A stretch of DNA of 64,000 nt from Hyphomicrobiales bacterium. Its GTDB lineage: Bacteria; Pseudomonadota; Alphaproteobacteria; Rhizobiales; Rhizobiaceae. The DNA is taken from the NCBI GenBank assembly GCA_900473915.1, contig UCNG01000002.1, positions 67,078-131,077 on the forward strand, written 5' to 3'. The notes beneath the pieces were generated by a model. That model searched no databases, was not told the DNA's origin, and was given only the letters and a program-made list of their open reading frames with translations. The position numbers and the translations under genes are program-made. Shown one piece after another: positions 53,436 to 64,000 of this stretch (the first letter of the stretch is position 1; each line of letters starts with the position of its first letter).

Positions 53436-54479
53436 ATGGAAGGAATTTTTGCAGCTTACGTCTTGCCCGCGCTTATCATAGCGCTGAAGTCGGTCGTTCT
53501 GCTCGTCGTATTGCTGATCGTCGTCGCTTACCTGCTTTATGCGGATCGCAAGATCTGGGCAGCGGTACAGCTTCGTCGCGGCCCGAACGTTGTCGGTCCC
53601 TGGGGTCTGTTCCAGGCCTTCGCCGACTTGTTGAAGTTCGTCTTCAAGGAACCGATCATTCCGTCTGGCGCAAACAAGGGTGTCTTCCTCCTTGCGCCTT
53701 TCGTTTCCGCCGTTCTGGCAATGGCGACCTGGGCGGTCATTCCGGTCAATGAAGGCTGGGCGGTTGCCAATATCAATGTCGGCATTCTCTATATCTTCGC
53801 CATTTCTTCGCTCGAAGTTTACGGCGTGATCATGGGCGGCTGGGCGTCGAACTCGAAATATCCGTTCCTCGGCGCGCTGCGTTCTGCCGCGCAGATGGTG
53901 TCTTACGAAGTCTCCATCGGCTTTGTGATCGTGACGGTGCTTCTGACGGCCGGTTCGCTGAACCTGACCGATATCGTTCTGTCGCAGAACACCGGCCTCG
54001 GCACGATGCTTGGCTTGCCGGGTTCGTTCCTCGACTGGAACTGGCTCTGCCTGTTCCCGATGTTCGTGATCTTCTTCATCTCGGCTCTGGCTGAAACCAA
54101 CCGTCCGCCATTCGACCTCGTTGAAGCGGAATCGGAACTCGTGGCCGGTCACATGATCGAATATTCGTCCACGCCGTTCCTTCTGTTCTTCCTCGGCGAA
54201 TATGTGGCGATCACGCTGATGTGCGCCCTCATGACGATCCTGTTCCTCGGCGGCTGGCTGCCTCCGGTGGATATCGCGGTCCTCAACTGGGTTCCGGGCA
54301 TCATCTGGTTCATGCTGAAGCTCTGCTTCTGCTTCTTCCTCTTCGCAATGGTGAAGGCTTTCGTTCCGCGTTATCGCTACGACCAGCTGATGCGCCTTGG
54401 CTGGAAGGTGTTCCTGCCGATCTCGCTCTTCATGGTTGTCGCAACCGCGACCTTCCTCAAAGTCTTCGGTCTGGCGTAA
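53436..54479 (+). CDS. nuoH: NADH-quinone oxidoreductase subunit H
   Basis: A 347-residue membrane subunit at the quinone chamber, about eight helices. [26 protein letters not shown] pattern and [20 protein letters not shown] are the conserved signatures, the latter lining the quinone tunnel. Starts 19 bases after nuoG. Confidence 0.97.
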   Translation: MEGIFAAYVLPALIIALKSVVLLVVLLIVVAYLLYADRKIWAAVQLRRGPNVVGPWGLFQAFADLLKFVFKEPIIPSGANKGVFLLAPFVSAVLAMATWAVIPVNEGWAVANINVGILYIFAISSLEVYGVIMGGWASNSKYPFLGALRSAAQMVSYEVSIGFVIVTVLLTAGSLNLTDIVLSQNTGLGTMLGLPGSFLDWNWLCLFPMFVIFFISALAETNRPPFDLVEAESELVAGHMIEYSSTPFLLFFLGEYVAITLMCALMTILFLGGWLPPVDIAVLNWVPGIIWFMLKLCFCFFLFAMVKAFVPRYRYDQLMRLGWKVFLPISLFMVVATATFLKVFGLA

Positions 54480-54491
54480 GGAGTAAAACTC

Positions 54492-54983
54492 ATGGCTTCA
54501 TTCGCTCAAGCGGCCAAATCGCTCCTGCTCAAGGAATTCGTCGGCGCGTTCTTTCTCTCCATGCGCCAGTTCTTCGCGCCCAAGGCGACGTTGAACTACC
54601 CGCATGAAAAAGGTCCTGTTTCCCCGCGTTTTCGCGGTGAACATGCGCTGCGCCGTTATCCCAACGGCGAAGAACGCTGCATCGCCTGCAAGCTTTGCGA
54701 AGCGATCTGCCCGGCGCAGGCCATCACCATCGAGGCCGGTCCGCGCCGCAATGACGGCACCCGCCGCACGGTGCGTTACGACATCGACATGGTGAAGTGC
54801 ATCTATTGCGGTTTCTGCCAGGAAGCATGTCCGGTGGATGCGATCGTGGAAGGTCCGAATTTCGAATTCGCGACCGAAACCCGCGAAGAACTCTACTATG
54901 ACAAGGAAAAGCTCCTTGCCAATGGCGACCGCTGGGAACGCGAAATCGCGCGCAATATCGCGATGGATGCGCCTTATCGCTGA
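54492..54983 (+). CDS. nuoI: NADH-quinone oxidoreductase subunit I
   Basis: A 163-residue ferredoxin-like subunit with two 4Fe-4S clusters: [16 protein letters not shown] and [16 protein letters not shown]. It links NuoG to NuoB. The N-terminal amphipathic segment ([21 protein letters not shown]) packs on the membrane. Followed by an unusual 174-base repeat-filled gap. Confidence 0.97.
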   Translation: MASFAQAAKSLLLKEFVGAFFLSMRQFFAPKATLNYPHEKGPVSPRFRGEHALRRYPNGEERCIACKLCEAICPAQAITIEAGPRRNDGTRRTVRYDIDMVKCIYCGFCQEACPVDAIVEGPNFEFATETREELYYDKEKLLANGDRWEREIARNIAMDAPYR

Positions 54984-54993
54984 TTGGTTTGGA

Positions 54994-55086
54994 GCATTTC
55001 CGGCAAAAGCGCGAAGCGGTTTTGCTTGGGACAATGCGATAAAGGGTTTAGGCATCGGTTTTTGGAAATCTTTTGAAAACCGATGC
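54994..55086. repeat. Composite palindromic repeat between nuoI and nuoJ
   Basis: The first half (54994-55043) is a copy of the dispersed palindrome seen at 2489. The second half is a perfect 11-bp inverted repeat GCATCGGTTTT (55052-55062) and AAAACCGATGC (55076-55086), loop 13 bases. Together they would form two strong hairpins in the nuo mRNA. Confidence 0.75.
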
Positions 55087-55157
55087 TTGAACATGATTTT
55101 GAATAAAGCGGGCGAAGCAATAGGGCTTTGCTCACGGAAAGGTGTTGGGGGAACCCC

Positions 55158-55775
55158 ATGCTGACAGGTATTGCGGCAGCGTTTTTCTATCTGTTCGCCT
55201 TCATCATGATCGCATCCGCGTTCATGGTGATCGCGGCACGCAACCCCGTGCATTCGGTGCTGTTTCTGATCCTCACATTCTTCAACGCGGCGGCGCTGTT
55301 CCTGCTGACGGGGGCCGAGTTCCTCGCCATGATCCTGCTCGTCGTTTATGTCGGTGCTGTGGCGGTTCTCTTCCTCTTCGTCGTCATGATGCTGGATGTG
55401 GATTTCTCCGAACTGAAGCGCGGCGCGCTGCAATATGCGCCGGTCGGCGCTCTGGTCGGGCTGATCCTGCTGGGCGAGCTGATCTTCGTGTTCGCAAGCC
55501 GCATGTTCACGCCGAAGCTGGGGCAGGGCGCTGTGCCGATCCCGAATGTAGCCGAGCGGACCAACACCGCTGCTCTGGGCGACATTCTCTACACCGACTT
55601 CGTTTTCTACTTCCAGGTTGCTGGTCTCGTCCTTCTGGTCGCGATGATCGGCGCCATCGTTCTGACGCTGCGGCACAAGCCGAATGTCAAGCGCCAGTCT
55701 ATTCCGACCCAGGTTGCTCGCACGCCCGAAACGGCGATCGAGATCAAGAAGGTCGAAACGGGCAAAGGCATCTGA
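55158..55775 (+). CDS. nuoJ: NADH-quinone oxidoreductase subunit J
   Basis: A 205-residue membrane subunit with five helices: [24 protein letters not shown] and [25 protein letters not shown] include the pi-bulge helix of the coupling pathway. Start at ATG 55158 after GGGGGAA; an in-frame ATG ten codons earlier lies in the repeat region. Confidence 0.96.
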
Positions 55776-55785
55776 GGATAAGCAT

Positions 55786-56094
55786 ATGGAAATCGGTATC
55801 GCCCACTATCTGACCGTTTCGGCCATCCTGTTCACGCTTGGCGTCTTCGGCATCTTCCTGAACCGCAAGAACGTCATCGTCATCCTGATGTCGATCGAAT
55901 TGATCCTTCTTTCGGTCAATCTCAACTTCGTGGCGTTCTCCAGCCAGCTCGGCGACATGGTCGGGCAGGTCTTCGCCCTTTTCGTTCTGACCGTCGCGGC
56001 TGCTGAGGCGGCCATCGGTCTGGCAATTCTCGTTGTTTTCTTCCGTAATCGCGGCTCCATCGCGGTGGAAGACGTCAATGTTATGAAAGGTTGA
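55786..56094 (+). CDS. nuoK: NADH-quinone oxidoreductase subunit K
   Basis: A 102-residue three-helix subunit. [14 protein letters not shown] and [19 protein letters not shown] carry the two conserved membrane Glu of proton translocation. Starts ten bases after nuoJ. Confidence 0.97.
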
Positions 56095-56101
56095 CGGGCA
56101 A

Positions 56102-58096
56102 ATGCTCTACTACGCGATCGTCTTCCTTCCGCTTCTCGGCTTCCTGATTGCCGGTCTCTTCGGCAATCAGATCGGGGCCAAGGCGAGCGAATACATCACT
56201 TCCGGTTTCATGGTCATCGTCGCGATCCTGTCATGGGTCGTGTTCTTCCAGATACCGCTCGGCCACGACGCGGAAACCGTCCGCATCCCGGTCCTGCACT
56301 GGGTAAGCTCGGGCGCGCTTTCCTTCGATTGGGCGTTGCGCATCGATACGCTCACCGGCGTCATGCTGGTGGTGGTGAACTCGGTGTCGGCTCTCGTGCA
56401 TATCTACTCCATTGGATATATGCACCACGATCCGCATCGTCCGCGCTTCTTCGCCTATCTGTCGCTCTTCACCTTCGCCATGCTGATGCTGGTCACATCG
56501 GACAATCTGGTCCAGATGTTCTTCGGTTGGGAAGGCGTGGGTCTGGCTTCGTACCTCCTGATCGGTTTCTGGTTCCAGAAGCCTTCGGCCAATGCCGCCG
56601 CCATGAAGGCCTTCGTCGTCAACCGCGTTGGTGACTTCGGCTTCCTGCTCGGCATCTTCGGCGTGTTCGCGCTGTTCCAGTCGGTCGACTACAACACGAT
56701 CTTCGCAGCAGCCGCCAACTATCTGCCGGCTGAAGGCGCTGCCGATGCCAACCAGGTCGTTCTGAACTTCCTCGGCTATCAGCTCGACAAGCAGGGCGCG
56801 ATCACGATCACCTGCCTGCTGCTCTTCATGGGCGCGATGGGCAAGTCGGCGCAGTTCCTGCTGCACACCTGGCTGCCGGACGCCATGGAAGGCCCGACCC
56901 CGGTTTCGGCTCTCATTCACGCCGCTACCATGGTTACCGCGGGCGTGTTCATGGTCGCCCGCATGTCGCCGATCTTCGAACTGTCGCAGACCGCACTTCT
57001 GGTCGTGACCATCATCGGCGCGACGACCGCCTTTTTCGCGGCAACGGTCGCCCTCGTGCAGAACGACATCAAGCGCGTCATCGCCTATTCGACCTGTTCG
57101 CAGCTCGGCTACATGTTTGCGGCGCTCGGCGTCGGCGCTTATGGCGCGGCTGTGTTCCACCTGTTCACGCACGCTTTCTTCAAGGCGCTTCTGTTCCTTT
57201 GCGCCGGTTCGGTCATCCATGCCGTATCGGAAGAGCAGGACATGCGCCGCATGGGCGGCCTGCGCAAGCTGATCCCCATCACCTACTGGATGATGGTCAT
57301 CGGTACGGTCGCCATTACCGGCCTCGGCATTCCGGGCACGGTTATCGGCACCGCCGGTTTCTTCTCCAAGGATGCGATCATCGAATCCGTCTTCGCTTCG
57401 CACAGTGCTGCCAGCGGCTACGCTTCGACGCTTCTCATCATCGCCGCGCTCTTCACGAGCTTCTATTCATGGCGCCTGATTTTCATGACCTTCCACGGCA
57501 AGCCGCGCGCTTCGGCGGAAGTCATGCATCACGTGCATGAATCGCCTGCCGTCATGTTCGTTCCGCTGCTGATCCTCGGCGTCGGCGCGCTCTTTGCCGG
57601 TGTGCTGTTCAAGGAACTCTTCTTCGGCCACGAATATGCCGAGTTCTGGAAGGGCGCGCTGTTCACATCGGCTGCCAACCAGATCCTTGAGGAATATCAC
57701 CATGTTCCTCTGTGGGTTAAGCTGTCGCCGTTCATCTCGATGGTTCTCGGCTTCATCGTCGCCTGGATCTTCTACATCCGTTCGCCGGAAACGCCGAAGG
57801 AGCTGGCCGCCCGTCATCGTGGTCTCTACCAGTTCCTCCTCAACAAGTGGTACTTCGACGAGCTGTACGATTTCCTCTTCGTGCGTCCGGCTCGCTGGCT
57901 TGGCCGCGTGTTCTGGAAGGGTGGCGACGGCTGGCTTATTGACGGCTTCGGCCCGGATGGCGTCTCGGCCCGCGTGCTCGACGTTACCAACCGCGTCGTC
58001 AAGATGCAGTCCGGATACCTTTATCACTACGCATTCGCGATGCTGATCGGCGTCGCCGCGCTCGTCACTTGGATGATGCTCGGGAGCTCTTTCTGA
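56102..58096 (+). CDS. nuoL: NADH-quinone oxidoreductase subunit L
   Basis: A 664-residue antiporter-like subunit with about 16 helices and the lateral C-terminal helix. [22 protein letters not shown] contains the conserved Glu, and [29 protein letters not shown] and [12 protein letters not shown] the channel motifs. Proton pumping at the distal end of the membrane arm. Confidence 0.97.
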   Translation: MLYYAIVFLPLLGFLIAGLFGNQIGAKASEYITSGFMVIVAILSWVVFFQIPLGHDAETVRIPVLHWVSSGALSFDWALRIDTLTGVMLVVVNSVSALVHIYSIGYMHHDPHRPRFFAYLSLFTFAMLMLVTSDNLVQMFFGWEGVGLASYLLIGFWFQKPSANAAAMKAFVVNRVGDFGFLLGIFGVFALFQSVDYNTIFAAAANYLPAEGAADANQVVLNFLGYQLDKQGAITITCLLLFMGAMGKSAQFLLHTWLPDAMEGPTPVSALIHAATMVTAGVFMVARMSPIFELSQTALLVVTIIGATTAFFAATVALVQNDIKRVIAYSTCSQLGYMFAALGVGAYGAAVFHLFTHAFFKALLFLCAGSVIHAVSEEQDMRRMGGLRKLIPITYWMMVIGTVAITGLGIPGTVIGTAGFFSKDAIIESVFASHSAASGYASTLLIIAALFTSFYSWRLIFMTFHGKPRASAEVMHHVHESPAVMFVPLLILGVGALFAGVLFKELFFGHEYAEFWKGALFTSAANQILEEYHHVPLWVKLSPFISMVLGFIVAWIFYIRSPETPKELAARHRGLYQFLLNKWYFDELYDFLFVRPARWLGRVFWKGGDGWLIDGFGPDGVSARVLDVTNRVVKMQSGYLYHYAFAMLIGVAALVTWMMLGSSF

Positions 58097-59604
58097 TGAC
58101 CGACTGGCCAATTCTCTCAACGGTCACGTTTCTGCCGCTCGTCGGCGCGTTACTGATCCTTCTGATCAAGGACGACAGCGAGGCTTCGCGTCGCAATATC
58201 CGCAACGTCGCGCTGCTGACGACGATATTCGTCTTCATCTTGTCGCTCGTCGTCTGGGCAGGGTTCGATAATTCGAACGCTGGCTTCCAGATGGTCGAGC
58301 AGGTCGACTGGATGGGCGGCGGCATCAGCTACCACATGGGCGTGGACGGTATTTCCGTCCTGTTCGTGGTGCTGTCGGCTTTCCTCATGCCCTTCTGCAT
58401 TCTGGCAAGCTGGGTGTCGGTGGAAAAGCGCGTCAAGGAATACATGATCGCGTTCCTCATTCTGGAAACGCTGATGATCGGCGTGTTCTGCGCGCTCGAC
58501 CTGTTCCTGTTCTACGTGTTCTTCGAAGCAAGCCTTATCCCGATGTTCATCATCATCGGCGTGTGGGGCGGCAAGCGTCGCGTCTATGCAAGCCTGAAGT
58601 TCTTCCTCTACACGCTTCTGGGCTCGGTGCTGATGCTCATCGCCATCATGGCCATGTACTGGCAGGCTGGCACGATGAACATCGTCGAGCTTTTGAAGTA
58701 CGACTTCCCGGCCGGTATGCAGACATGGCTATGGCTTGCTTTCTTCGCGTCCTTCGCGGTGAAGATGCCGATGTGGCCGGTCCACACCTGGTTGCCGGAT
58801 GCGCACGTTGAAGCACCGACTGCGGGCTCGGTCATTCTGGCCGGTATCCTCCTGAAGCTCGGTGGCTATGGTTTCATCCGCTTCTCGCTGCCGATGTTCC
58901 CGCTGGCTTCCGCTGATTTCGCGCCGTTCATCTTCGCGCTGTCGGTCATCGCCATCATCTACACCTCGCTCGTCGCGATGGTGCAGGAAGACATGAAGAA
59001 GCTGATCGCCTATTCGTCGGTTGCGCACATGGCCTATGTGACCATGGGTATTTTCGCAGCCAATGAGCAGGGTATCCAGGGCGCCATCTTCCAGATGCTG
59101 TCGCACGGTATCGTGTCGGGCGCGCTCTTCCTCTGCGTCGGCGTGATCTATGACCGCATGCATACCCGTGAAATCGCGGCCTTCGGCGGTCTGGTGAACA
59201 ACATGCCGAAATATGCGGTGGCCTTCCTCATCTTCACGATGGCGAATGTCGGCCTGCCGGGTACTTCGGGCTTCATCGGCGAGTTCCTGACGCTGTTCGG
59301 CGTGTTCCGGGTCAATACCTGGGTGGCGCTGTTCGCAACCACGGGCGTCATCCTCTCGGCGGCCTATGCGCTCTGGCTCTATCGTCAGGTGATCTTCGGC
59401 GCGCTGACCAAGGAAAGCCTGAAGGCGCTTCTCGACCTCAGCCCGCGTGAGAAGCTCATTCTCTATCCGCTTGTGGCGCTTACCATCTTCTTCGGCGTCT
59501 ATCCGACCCCGGTCTTCGATGTGACCGCCGGTGCCGTGAACGCCCTGGTCCAACATTACGACGCAGCACTCGCGAGCACCGCGAGCGCCGTGCCGGCACA
59601 GTAA
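58096..59604 (+). CDS. nuoM: NADH-quinone oxidoreductase subunit M
   Basis: A 502-residue antiporter-like subunit. [18 protein letters not shown] holds the key Glu and [30 protein letters not shown] the channel signature. The start at 58096 overlaps the nuoL stop by one base; an earlier in-frame start is inside nuoL and rejected. Confidence 0.97.
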   Translation: MTDWPILSTVTFLPLVGALLILLIKDDSEASRRNIRNVALLTTIFVFILSLVVWAGFDNSNAGFQMVEQVDWMGGGISYHMGVDGISVLFVVLSAFLMPFCILASWVSVEKRVKEYMIAFLILETLMIGVFCALDLFLFYVFFEASLIPMFIIIGVWGGKRRVYASLKFFLYTLLGSVLMLIAIMAMYWQAGTMNIVELLKYDFPAGMQTWLWLAFFASFAVKMPMWPVHTWLPDAHVEAPTAGSVILAGILLKLGGYGFIRFSLPMFPLASADFAPFIFALSVIAIIYTSLVAMVQEDMKKLIAYSSVAHMAYVTMGIFAANEQGIQGAIFQMLSHGIVSGALFLCVGVIYDRMHTREIAAFGGLVNNMPKYAVAFLIFTMANVGLPGTSGFIGEFLTLFGVFRVNTWVALFATTGVILSAAYALWLYRQVIFGALTKESLKALLDLSPREKLILYPLVALTIFFGVYPTPVFDVTAGAVNALVQHYDAALASTASAVPAQ

Positions 59605-59622
59605 GAAATAAAGGCGTAGGTC

Positions 59623-61059
59623 ATGCAGACTGATCTGATAGCTCATCTGACCCTTGCAGCACCGGAGGTTCTCCTTGCTGTGGGCGCCTTGGCACTGCTC
59701 ATGATTGGCGTGTTCTCCGGCGAACGGGCGACCACGCTCGTCAACGGATTATCCGTCGCGGTGCTTATTGCGGCGCTGGCACTGGTCATCCTTTTCCCGA
59801 CGAACGGCGCCGCATTCGGCGGAGCCATCGTCAATGACGGTTTCAGCCGCTTCATGAAAGTGCTGACGCTGATCGGCTCCATCGTGACGCTGATCATGTC
59901 GGTCGGTTTCGCCAAGGCGGAAAAGTTCGACAAGTTCGAATTCCCGGTCCTGATCGTGATTTCCACGCTCGGCATGCTGCTGATGGTTTCGGCCTCTAAC
60001 ATGCTGTCGCTCTATCTCGGCCTCGAACTGCAATCGCTGGCGCTCTACGTTCTGGCAGCGTTCAACCGCGATAGCGTCCGCTCGACGGAAGCCGGCCTGA
60101 AATATTTCGTCCTTGGCTCGCTGTCCTCGGGCATGCTGCTTTACGGCATTTCGCTCGTCTATGGTTACACCGGCCATATCGGCTTTGCCGAAATCGCGCA
60201 GGCCGTCTCCGGCGGACAGCGTGAACTCGGCCTGGTGTTCGGTCTGGTCTTCATCCTGGCCGGTCTGGCATTCAAGATTTCCGCCGTTCCGTTCCACATG
60301 TGGACGCCGGACGTCTATGAAGGCGCACCGACCCCGGTAACGGCATTCTTCGCCGCCGCGCCGAAGATGGCCGCCATGGCGCTCATCATCCGCGTCGTCT
60401 CGGAAGCCTTTGCCCCGGTCACCCATGACTGGCAGCAGGTCGTGATCTTCATCGCGCTCGCCTCGATGATCCTCGGTGCCTTTGCCGCTATCGGCCAGCG
60501 CAACATCAAGCGCCTGATGGCTTATTCCTCGATCAGCCATATGGGCTACGCGCTCGTTGGTCTGGCCGCCGGAACGGTGATCGGTGTGAAGGGCGTGATG
60601 ATCTACATGGCGATCTACCTTGCCATGACGCTCGGCACCTTCGCGTTCATCCTCGCAATGCGCACCAAGGACGGCAATGTCGAGAACATCGACGATCTGG
60701 CCGGTCTGTCCCGCACCAATCCGGTGCTGGCAACGATCATGACCATCTTCCTGTTCTCGCTCGCTGGCATCCCGCCGCTCGCTGGCTTCTTCGGCAAGTG
60801 GTACACCTTCCTTGCCGCGGTGCAGGCTGGTCTCCTGCCGCTCGCCATCATCGGTATCGTGGCTTCGGTCGTGGGTGCGTTCTACTACCTGCGCATGATC
60901 AAGATCATGTGGTTCGATGAGCCGACGGGCGGTTTCGTGCCGGTCGCGGGCGAGCTTCGCCTCGTCCTCGGTGTAACGGGTGCCTTCGTGCTGTTCTACG
61001 TCTTCATTGCTGGCCCGATCGGCGGATTTGCCGAAGCCGCAGCCAAGACGTTCTTCTGA
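59623..61059 (+). CDS. nuoN: NADH-quinone oxidoreductase subunit N
   Basis: A 478-residue antiporter-like subunit. [18 protein letters not shown] carries the conserved Glu, [25 protein letters not shown] the channel motif and [17 protein letters not shown] a third. Last gene of the nuo set; birA follows after 24 bases. Confidence 0.97.
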   Translation: MQTDLIAHLTLAAPEVLLAVGALALLMIGVFSGERATTLVNGLSVAVLIAALALVILFPTNGAAFGGAIVNDGFSRFMKVLTLIGSIVTLIMSVGFAKAEKFDKFEFPVLIVISTLGMLLMVSASNMLSLYLGLELQSLALYVLAAFNRDSVRSTEAGLKYFVLGSLSSGMLLYGISLVYGYTGHIGFAEIAQAVSGGQRELGLVFGLVFILAGLAFKISAVPFHMWTPDVYEGAPTPVTAFFAAAPKMAAMALIIRVVSEAFAPVTHDWQQVVIFIALASMILGAFAAIGQRNIKRLMAYSSISHMGYALVGLAAGTVIGVKGVMIYMAIYLAMTLGTFAFILAMRTKDGNVENIDDLAGLSRTNPVLATIMTIFLFSLAGIPPLAGFFGKWYTFLAAVQAGLLPLAIIGIVASVVGAFYYLRMIKIMWFDEPTGGFVPVAGELRLVLGVTGAFVLFYVFIAGPIGGFAEAAAKTFF

Positions 61060-61083
61060 CCAATGCACAAGGCGGAAGCATAA

Positions 61084-61881
61084 ATGAGTTTTGCGCTTTC
61101 GCCTGTTGCGAAAAATGAGGGCTACCGTCTCGAAAGCTTCGAGACGGTAGGTTCCACCAATGCGGTTGCTCTGGAACGGGCAGCCGCGGGTGATCCGGGC
61201 AAGCTGTGGCTTGTTTCGAAGAGGCAGGAAAGCGGCCGCGGAAGAAGGGGCCGTGCCTGGTCCACGCCGGAAGGCAATCTTGCTTCCACGCTTCTCCTTG
61301 TCGAATCCTATGAAATGAAGACGGCGGCAACGCTCGGGTTTGTCGCGGGCCTGTCGCTCGCCGATGCGCTTGACGCGGTATTCGCCGCAACCGGGCCTGC
61401 CGTGCCGCCGACAATCGGCCTCAAATGGCCGAATGACGTTCTGGTCAACGGCGCCAAACTGTCGGGCATCCTGCTCGAATCCTCCATTCTGGCGACAAAC
61501 CTGTTCGCCGTTGCCATCGGGATCGGGACTAATGTGGTCGCGTTTCCGGATGACTTGCCTTATCCGGCAACCTCCCTGCGTGCCCTTGGCAGCAAATGCG
61601 AAGCGGAGACCTTGTTCGCAGCCCTGTCGGATGCATGGTCCGTCAATTATCGCGTCTGGAACGAGGGGCGCGGCCTTGATGATATTCGCAAGCGCTGGCT
61701 GCAGCGCGCCCATGGCCTTGGCCAGGATGTCACCATGCAGGTTGAAGGGCGCATCATCGAGGGGCGTTTTGATACGATCGACGAGGCATGCCGTTTTGTT
61801 ATTCGCGAAGATGATGGCTCGCGGGTTGCGGTAACGGCTGGCGATGTCTATTTCGGGACTGCTGCTACAATACGCAAATAA
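61084..61881 (+). CDS. birA: Biotin--[acetyl-CoA-carboxylase] ligase
   Basis: A 265-residue biotin protein ligase attaching biotin to carboxylase subunits. ETVGSTNAVALERA, SGRGRRGRAWSTPEGNL (biotinyl-AMP loop) and LKWPNDVLVNGAKLSGIL are diagnostic. No N-terminal DNA-binding domain, so it is the non-regulatory class. Its place after nuoN and before RNase J is common in alphaproteobacteria. Confidence 0.96.
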   Translation: MSFALSPVAKNEGYRLESFETVGSTNAVALERAAAGDPGKLWLVSKRQESGRGRRGRAWSTPEGNLASTLLLVESYEMKTAATLGFVAGLSLADALDAVFAATGPAVPPTIGLKWPNDVLVNGAKLSGILLESSILATNLFAVAIGIGTNVVAFPDDLPYPATSLRALGSKCEAETLFAALSDAWSVNYRVWNEGRGLDDIRKRWLQRAHGLGQDVTMQVEGRIIEGRFDTIDEACRFVIREDDGSRVAVTAGDVYFGTAATIRK

Positions 61882-61972
61882 TTGCTTTGTTTTGTCTTGC
61901 CAGGGTTGCAACAGGACAACTTTAGGTCCAGTTGATGCGGCAAGACCGCTCGATAGTCATAGAGGAAATTTC

Positions 61973-63649
61973 ATGGCCCGATCCAATACTACGGAACTCG
62001 TCTTTCTGCCGCTTGGCGGCGTGGGCGAAATCGGCATGAATTTGGCCATGTACGGCTTCGGCCCCGCGGATAATCGCGAGTGGCTGGTCGTGGATATGGG
62101 GGTCAGCTTCGCCGGACCGGAACAGCCGGGCGCCGATCTCATCCTTCCGGATATCCGCTATCTCGAAGCTGAAAAGCACAACCTGCGCGGCATCGTCATC
62201 ACCCATGCGCATGAAGACCATTTTGGCGCGCTGCTCGATCTGTGGCCGCGCCTCAAGGTTCCGGTCTATGCGACGCCGTTTACGGCTGGTTTGCTGGAAG
62301 CCAAGCGCCAGTCCGAATTTGGCGCGCCTGATATTCCGATCACGATCTACAAGGCTGGCGAAAAGTTTGAAGTCGGGCCTTTCAAGGTCGAAGCGGTTGC
62401 CGTCACGCACTCGATCCCAGAGCCGGTTTCGCTCGCCATTACGACGCCGCTCGGTACGGTCGTGCACACGGGTGACTGGAAGATGGACCCGGAACCGTCG
62501 CTGGGGCCGGTTATCGATGAGGCGCGTTTCCGCGCCATTGGCGATGCGGGCGTGCTGGCGCTGATCTGCGACTCCACCAATGCGCTGCGCGAGGGGGAAT
62601 CGCCTTCGGAGCGTCAGGTGGGTGATAGCCTGCGTGAACTGATTGAAAATGCACGTGGCCGTGTCGCGATTACGACCTTCTCCTCGAATGTCGGTCGTAT
62701 CCGCTCGATTACCGAGGCGGCGCGTGACGCTGGCCGTCAGGTGCTGGTGGTCGGGCGTTCGATGAAGCGTGCCATCTCCGTTGCGACCGAGCTTGGCTAT
62801 ATGGAAGGCCTGCCGGAATATCTCAGCGAAGAGGATTACGGCTATATTCCGCGCGAAAATGTGGTGATGATCCTGACCGGCAGCCAGGGCGAGCCGCGGG
62901 CCGCACTCGCCAAGCTGGCGCGTGATGAAATGCGCAGCCTTGCTCTTACGGCAGGCGACACGGTCATCTACTCGTCGCGTGCCATTCCGGGCAACGAGAA
63001 GGCCATTCTCGACATCAAGAACCGCCTGATCGATCGCGGCATCAAGATCATCGGCGATGAGGATGCACTGGTTCATGTGTCCGGCCATCCGCGCCGCAGC
63101 GAATTGCGCCGCATGTATTCGTGGGTTCGCCCGCAGATTCTGGTGCCGGTGCATGGCGAGGCCGCTCACCTTGTTGCGCAAGGATCGCTTGGCGCGATGG
63201 AAGGCATCGAGCAGGTCGCGCAGGTGCGTGACGGCGACATGCTGCGTCTGGCGCCCGGCAAGGCCGAAATCATCGATGAAGCGCCGGTCGGCCGCATCTA
63301 CAAGGACGGCAAGCTGATCGGCGACGAGGAAGAAATCGGCATGGTCGAGCGCCGCAAGCTTGCCTATGTCGGCCACGTGGCCGTTTCGGTGCTGCTGGAC
63401 CGTGAACACAAGATCATCGATGAACCGGATCTGGTGACTTTCGGCGTGCCGGAAGAAAACGCCGTGGGCGACCTGATGGAAGACATTCTGCTGGATGCGG
63501 CCATTGAGGCAATCGACAGCATTCCGCGCGTTCGCCGCAAGGATATCGAGCTGGTGCGCGAGTCCGTGCGCCGTGCCGTTCGCGCTGCGGCAAATGACGC
63601 ATGGGGCAAAAAGCCGGTGGTGACCGTGTTCGTGAATAGGATACGCTGA
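61973..63649 (+). CDS. rnj: Ribonuclease J
   Basis: A 558-residue metallo-beta-lactamase/beta-CASP ribonuclease for mRNA turnover and rRNA processing. THAHEDHFGALLDLW is the HxHxDH zinc motif; VHTGDWKMDPEP, TGSQGEPRAAL and SGHPRRSELRRMYSWV (beta-CASP) follow, then a C-terminal domain from about 450. The ATG at 61973 has GAGGAAA upstream; a 43-residue extension overlapping birA is rejected. Confidence 0.95.
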   Translation: MARSNTTELVFLPLGGVGEIGMNLAMYGFGPADNREWLVVDMGVSFAGPEQPGADLILPDIRYLEAEKHNLRGIVITHAHEDHFGALLDLWPRLKVPVYATPFTAGLLEAKRQSEFGAPDIPITIYKAGEKFEVGPFKVEAVAVTHSIPEPVSLAITTPLGTVVHTGDWKMDPEPSLGPVIDEARFRAIGDAGVLALICDSTNALREGESPSERQVGDSLRELIENARGRVAITTFSSNVGRIRSITEAARDAGRQVLVVGRSMKRAISVATELGYMEGLPEYLSEEDYGYIPRENVVMILTGSQGEPRAALAKLARDEMRSLALTAGDTVIYSSRAIPGNEKAILDIKNRLIDRGIKIIGDEDALVHVSGHPRRSELRRMYSWVRPQILVPVHGEAAHLVAQGSLGAMEGIEQVAQVRDGDMLRLAPGKAEIIDEAPVGRIYKDGKLIGDEEEIGMVERRKLAYVGHVAVSVLLDREHKIIDEPDLVTFGVPEENAVGDLMEDILLDAAIEAIDSIPRVRRKDIELVRESVRRAVRAAANDAWGKKPVVTVFVNRIR

Positions 63650-63680
63650 GCCGCAGCGGATAACAGCAAGGGAGGTGCTG

Positions 63681-64000
63681 ATGCTCGAACGCTTGAACCA
63701 TGTGGCGATTGCCGTTCCGGATATTGATGCCGCAGCCGCGCTTTATCGCGGCAAGCTCGGTGCCAAGGTTACCGAGCCGCAGGCGCTGCCTGAACATGGC
63801 GTGACCGTGGTTTTCATCGACGTCGGCAACACCAAGATCGAATTGCTGGAGCCGTTGGGCGAGGGGTCGCCCATCGCGGCCTTTCTGGAAAAGAACCCGT
63901 CCGGCGGCATGCATCATCTGTGCTACGAGGTCACGGACATTATCGCCGCGCGCGACAGGCTCAAGGCGGAGGGCGCGCGCATCCTCGGTGACGGAGAACC
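63681..64000 (+). CDS. Methylmalonyl-CoA epimerase, cut by window end
   Basis: The first 106 codons of a vicinal-oxygen-chelate protein: MLERLNHVAIAVPDIDAAA, then HGVTVVFIDVGNTKIELLEPLGEGSP and GGMHHLCYEVTDI, which include the metal-binding His and Glu. It interconverts the methylmalonyl-CoA epimers in propionate breakdown. AAGGGAGGTG lies before ATG 63681. The rest is beyond the window. Confidence 0.92.
   Translation, partial: MLERLNHVAIAVPDIDAAAALYRGKLGAKVTEPQALPEHGVTVVFIDVGNTKIELLEPLGEGSPIAAFLEKNPSGGMHHLCYEVTDIIAARDRLKAEGARILGDGE

Noticed and set aside
59749-61911. A 720-codon open frame on the minus strand
   Set aside because: Antisense to nuoN and birA, Arg/His/Asp-rich, no motif; a shadow frame.

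Overview
The window looks like a chromosomal segment of an alphaproteobacterium of the Rhizobiales, most likely the Brucella/Ochrobactrum group. The support is the alpha-type gene order hdaA near purMN, the full 14-subunit nuo operon followed by birA, RNase J and methylmalonyl-CoA epimerase, paired Ku genes with LigD, a NirK/cNor denitrification cluster with NnrR, and dispersed Rhizobiales-style palindromes. Genus assignment is inference; no rRNA is present.

Layout. 1-7.1 kb: housekeeping genes (DUF992 protein, purN-purM, AI-2E family transporter, hdaA, a sugar-nucleotide epimerase, an SH3-domain membrane protein and two tiny proteins). 7.5-20 kb: an accessory block with an M50-like membrane peptidase, a complete VirB type IV secretion operon on the minus strand (virB1-2-3-4-5-lipoprotein-6-8-9-10-11), and two divergent nuclease-fold (SNase) secreted proteins. 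No VirD4, relaxase, integrase or transposase is visible. 20.2-24.6 kb: non-homologous end joining (Ku, LigD, second Ku). 24.7-29.5 kb: NhaA antiporter and a TAXI-type TRAP transporter.

29.5-41.5 kb: nitrite and nitric oxide reduction. norEF and norCBQD, a divergent 51-residue membrane protein that I found by reading the sequence, the regulator nnrR, nirV, nirK, and then an operon DUF2249 - polytopic membrane protein - DUF2249x2 - MIP18-family protein. FNR/NnrR-type palindromes precede norC, norE/the 51-residue ORF, nirK and, in weaker form, the DUF2249 operon. The nirK and DUF2249-operon sites have a -10-like hexamer centred 32 bp from the box; norC has one at 31 bp. This suggests one regulon: NirK makes NO, NorCB removes it, NnrR senses it, and the uncharacterised DUF2249/MIP18 genes are co-expressed, possibly for repair or maturation of metal centres under NO stress.

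41.5-45.1 kb: SRPBCC protein with a TetR regulator, a near-identical duplication of a tRNA-Asp gene with its promoter, a 31-residue membrane peptide with an ideal ribosome binding site, and an alpha/beta-hydrolase lipoprotein. 45.5-61.1 kb: nuoA-N, with a GFA-family gene inserted between nuoC and nuoD and palindromic repeats between nuoF/nuoG and nuoI/nuoJ. 61.1-64 kb: birA, RNase J and the start of a methylmalonyl-CoA epimerase gene cut by the window end.

Strongest candidates for something undescribed: the DUF2249 - membrane protein - DUF2249x2 - MIP18 operon under an FNR-type promoter, the 51-residue ORF sharing the norE control region, and the VirD4-less VirB system flanked by paired SNase-fold proteins, one of which seems to have lost its acidic catalytic residue.
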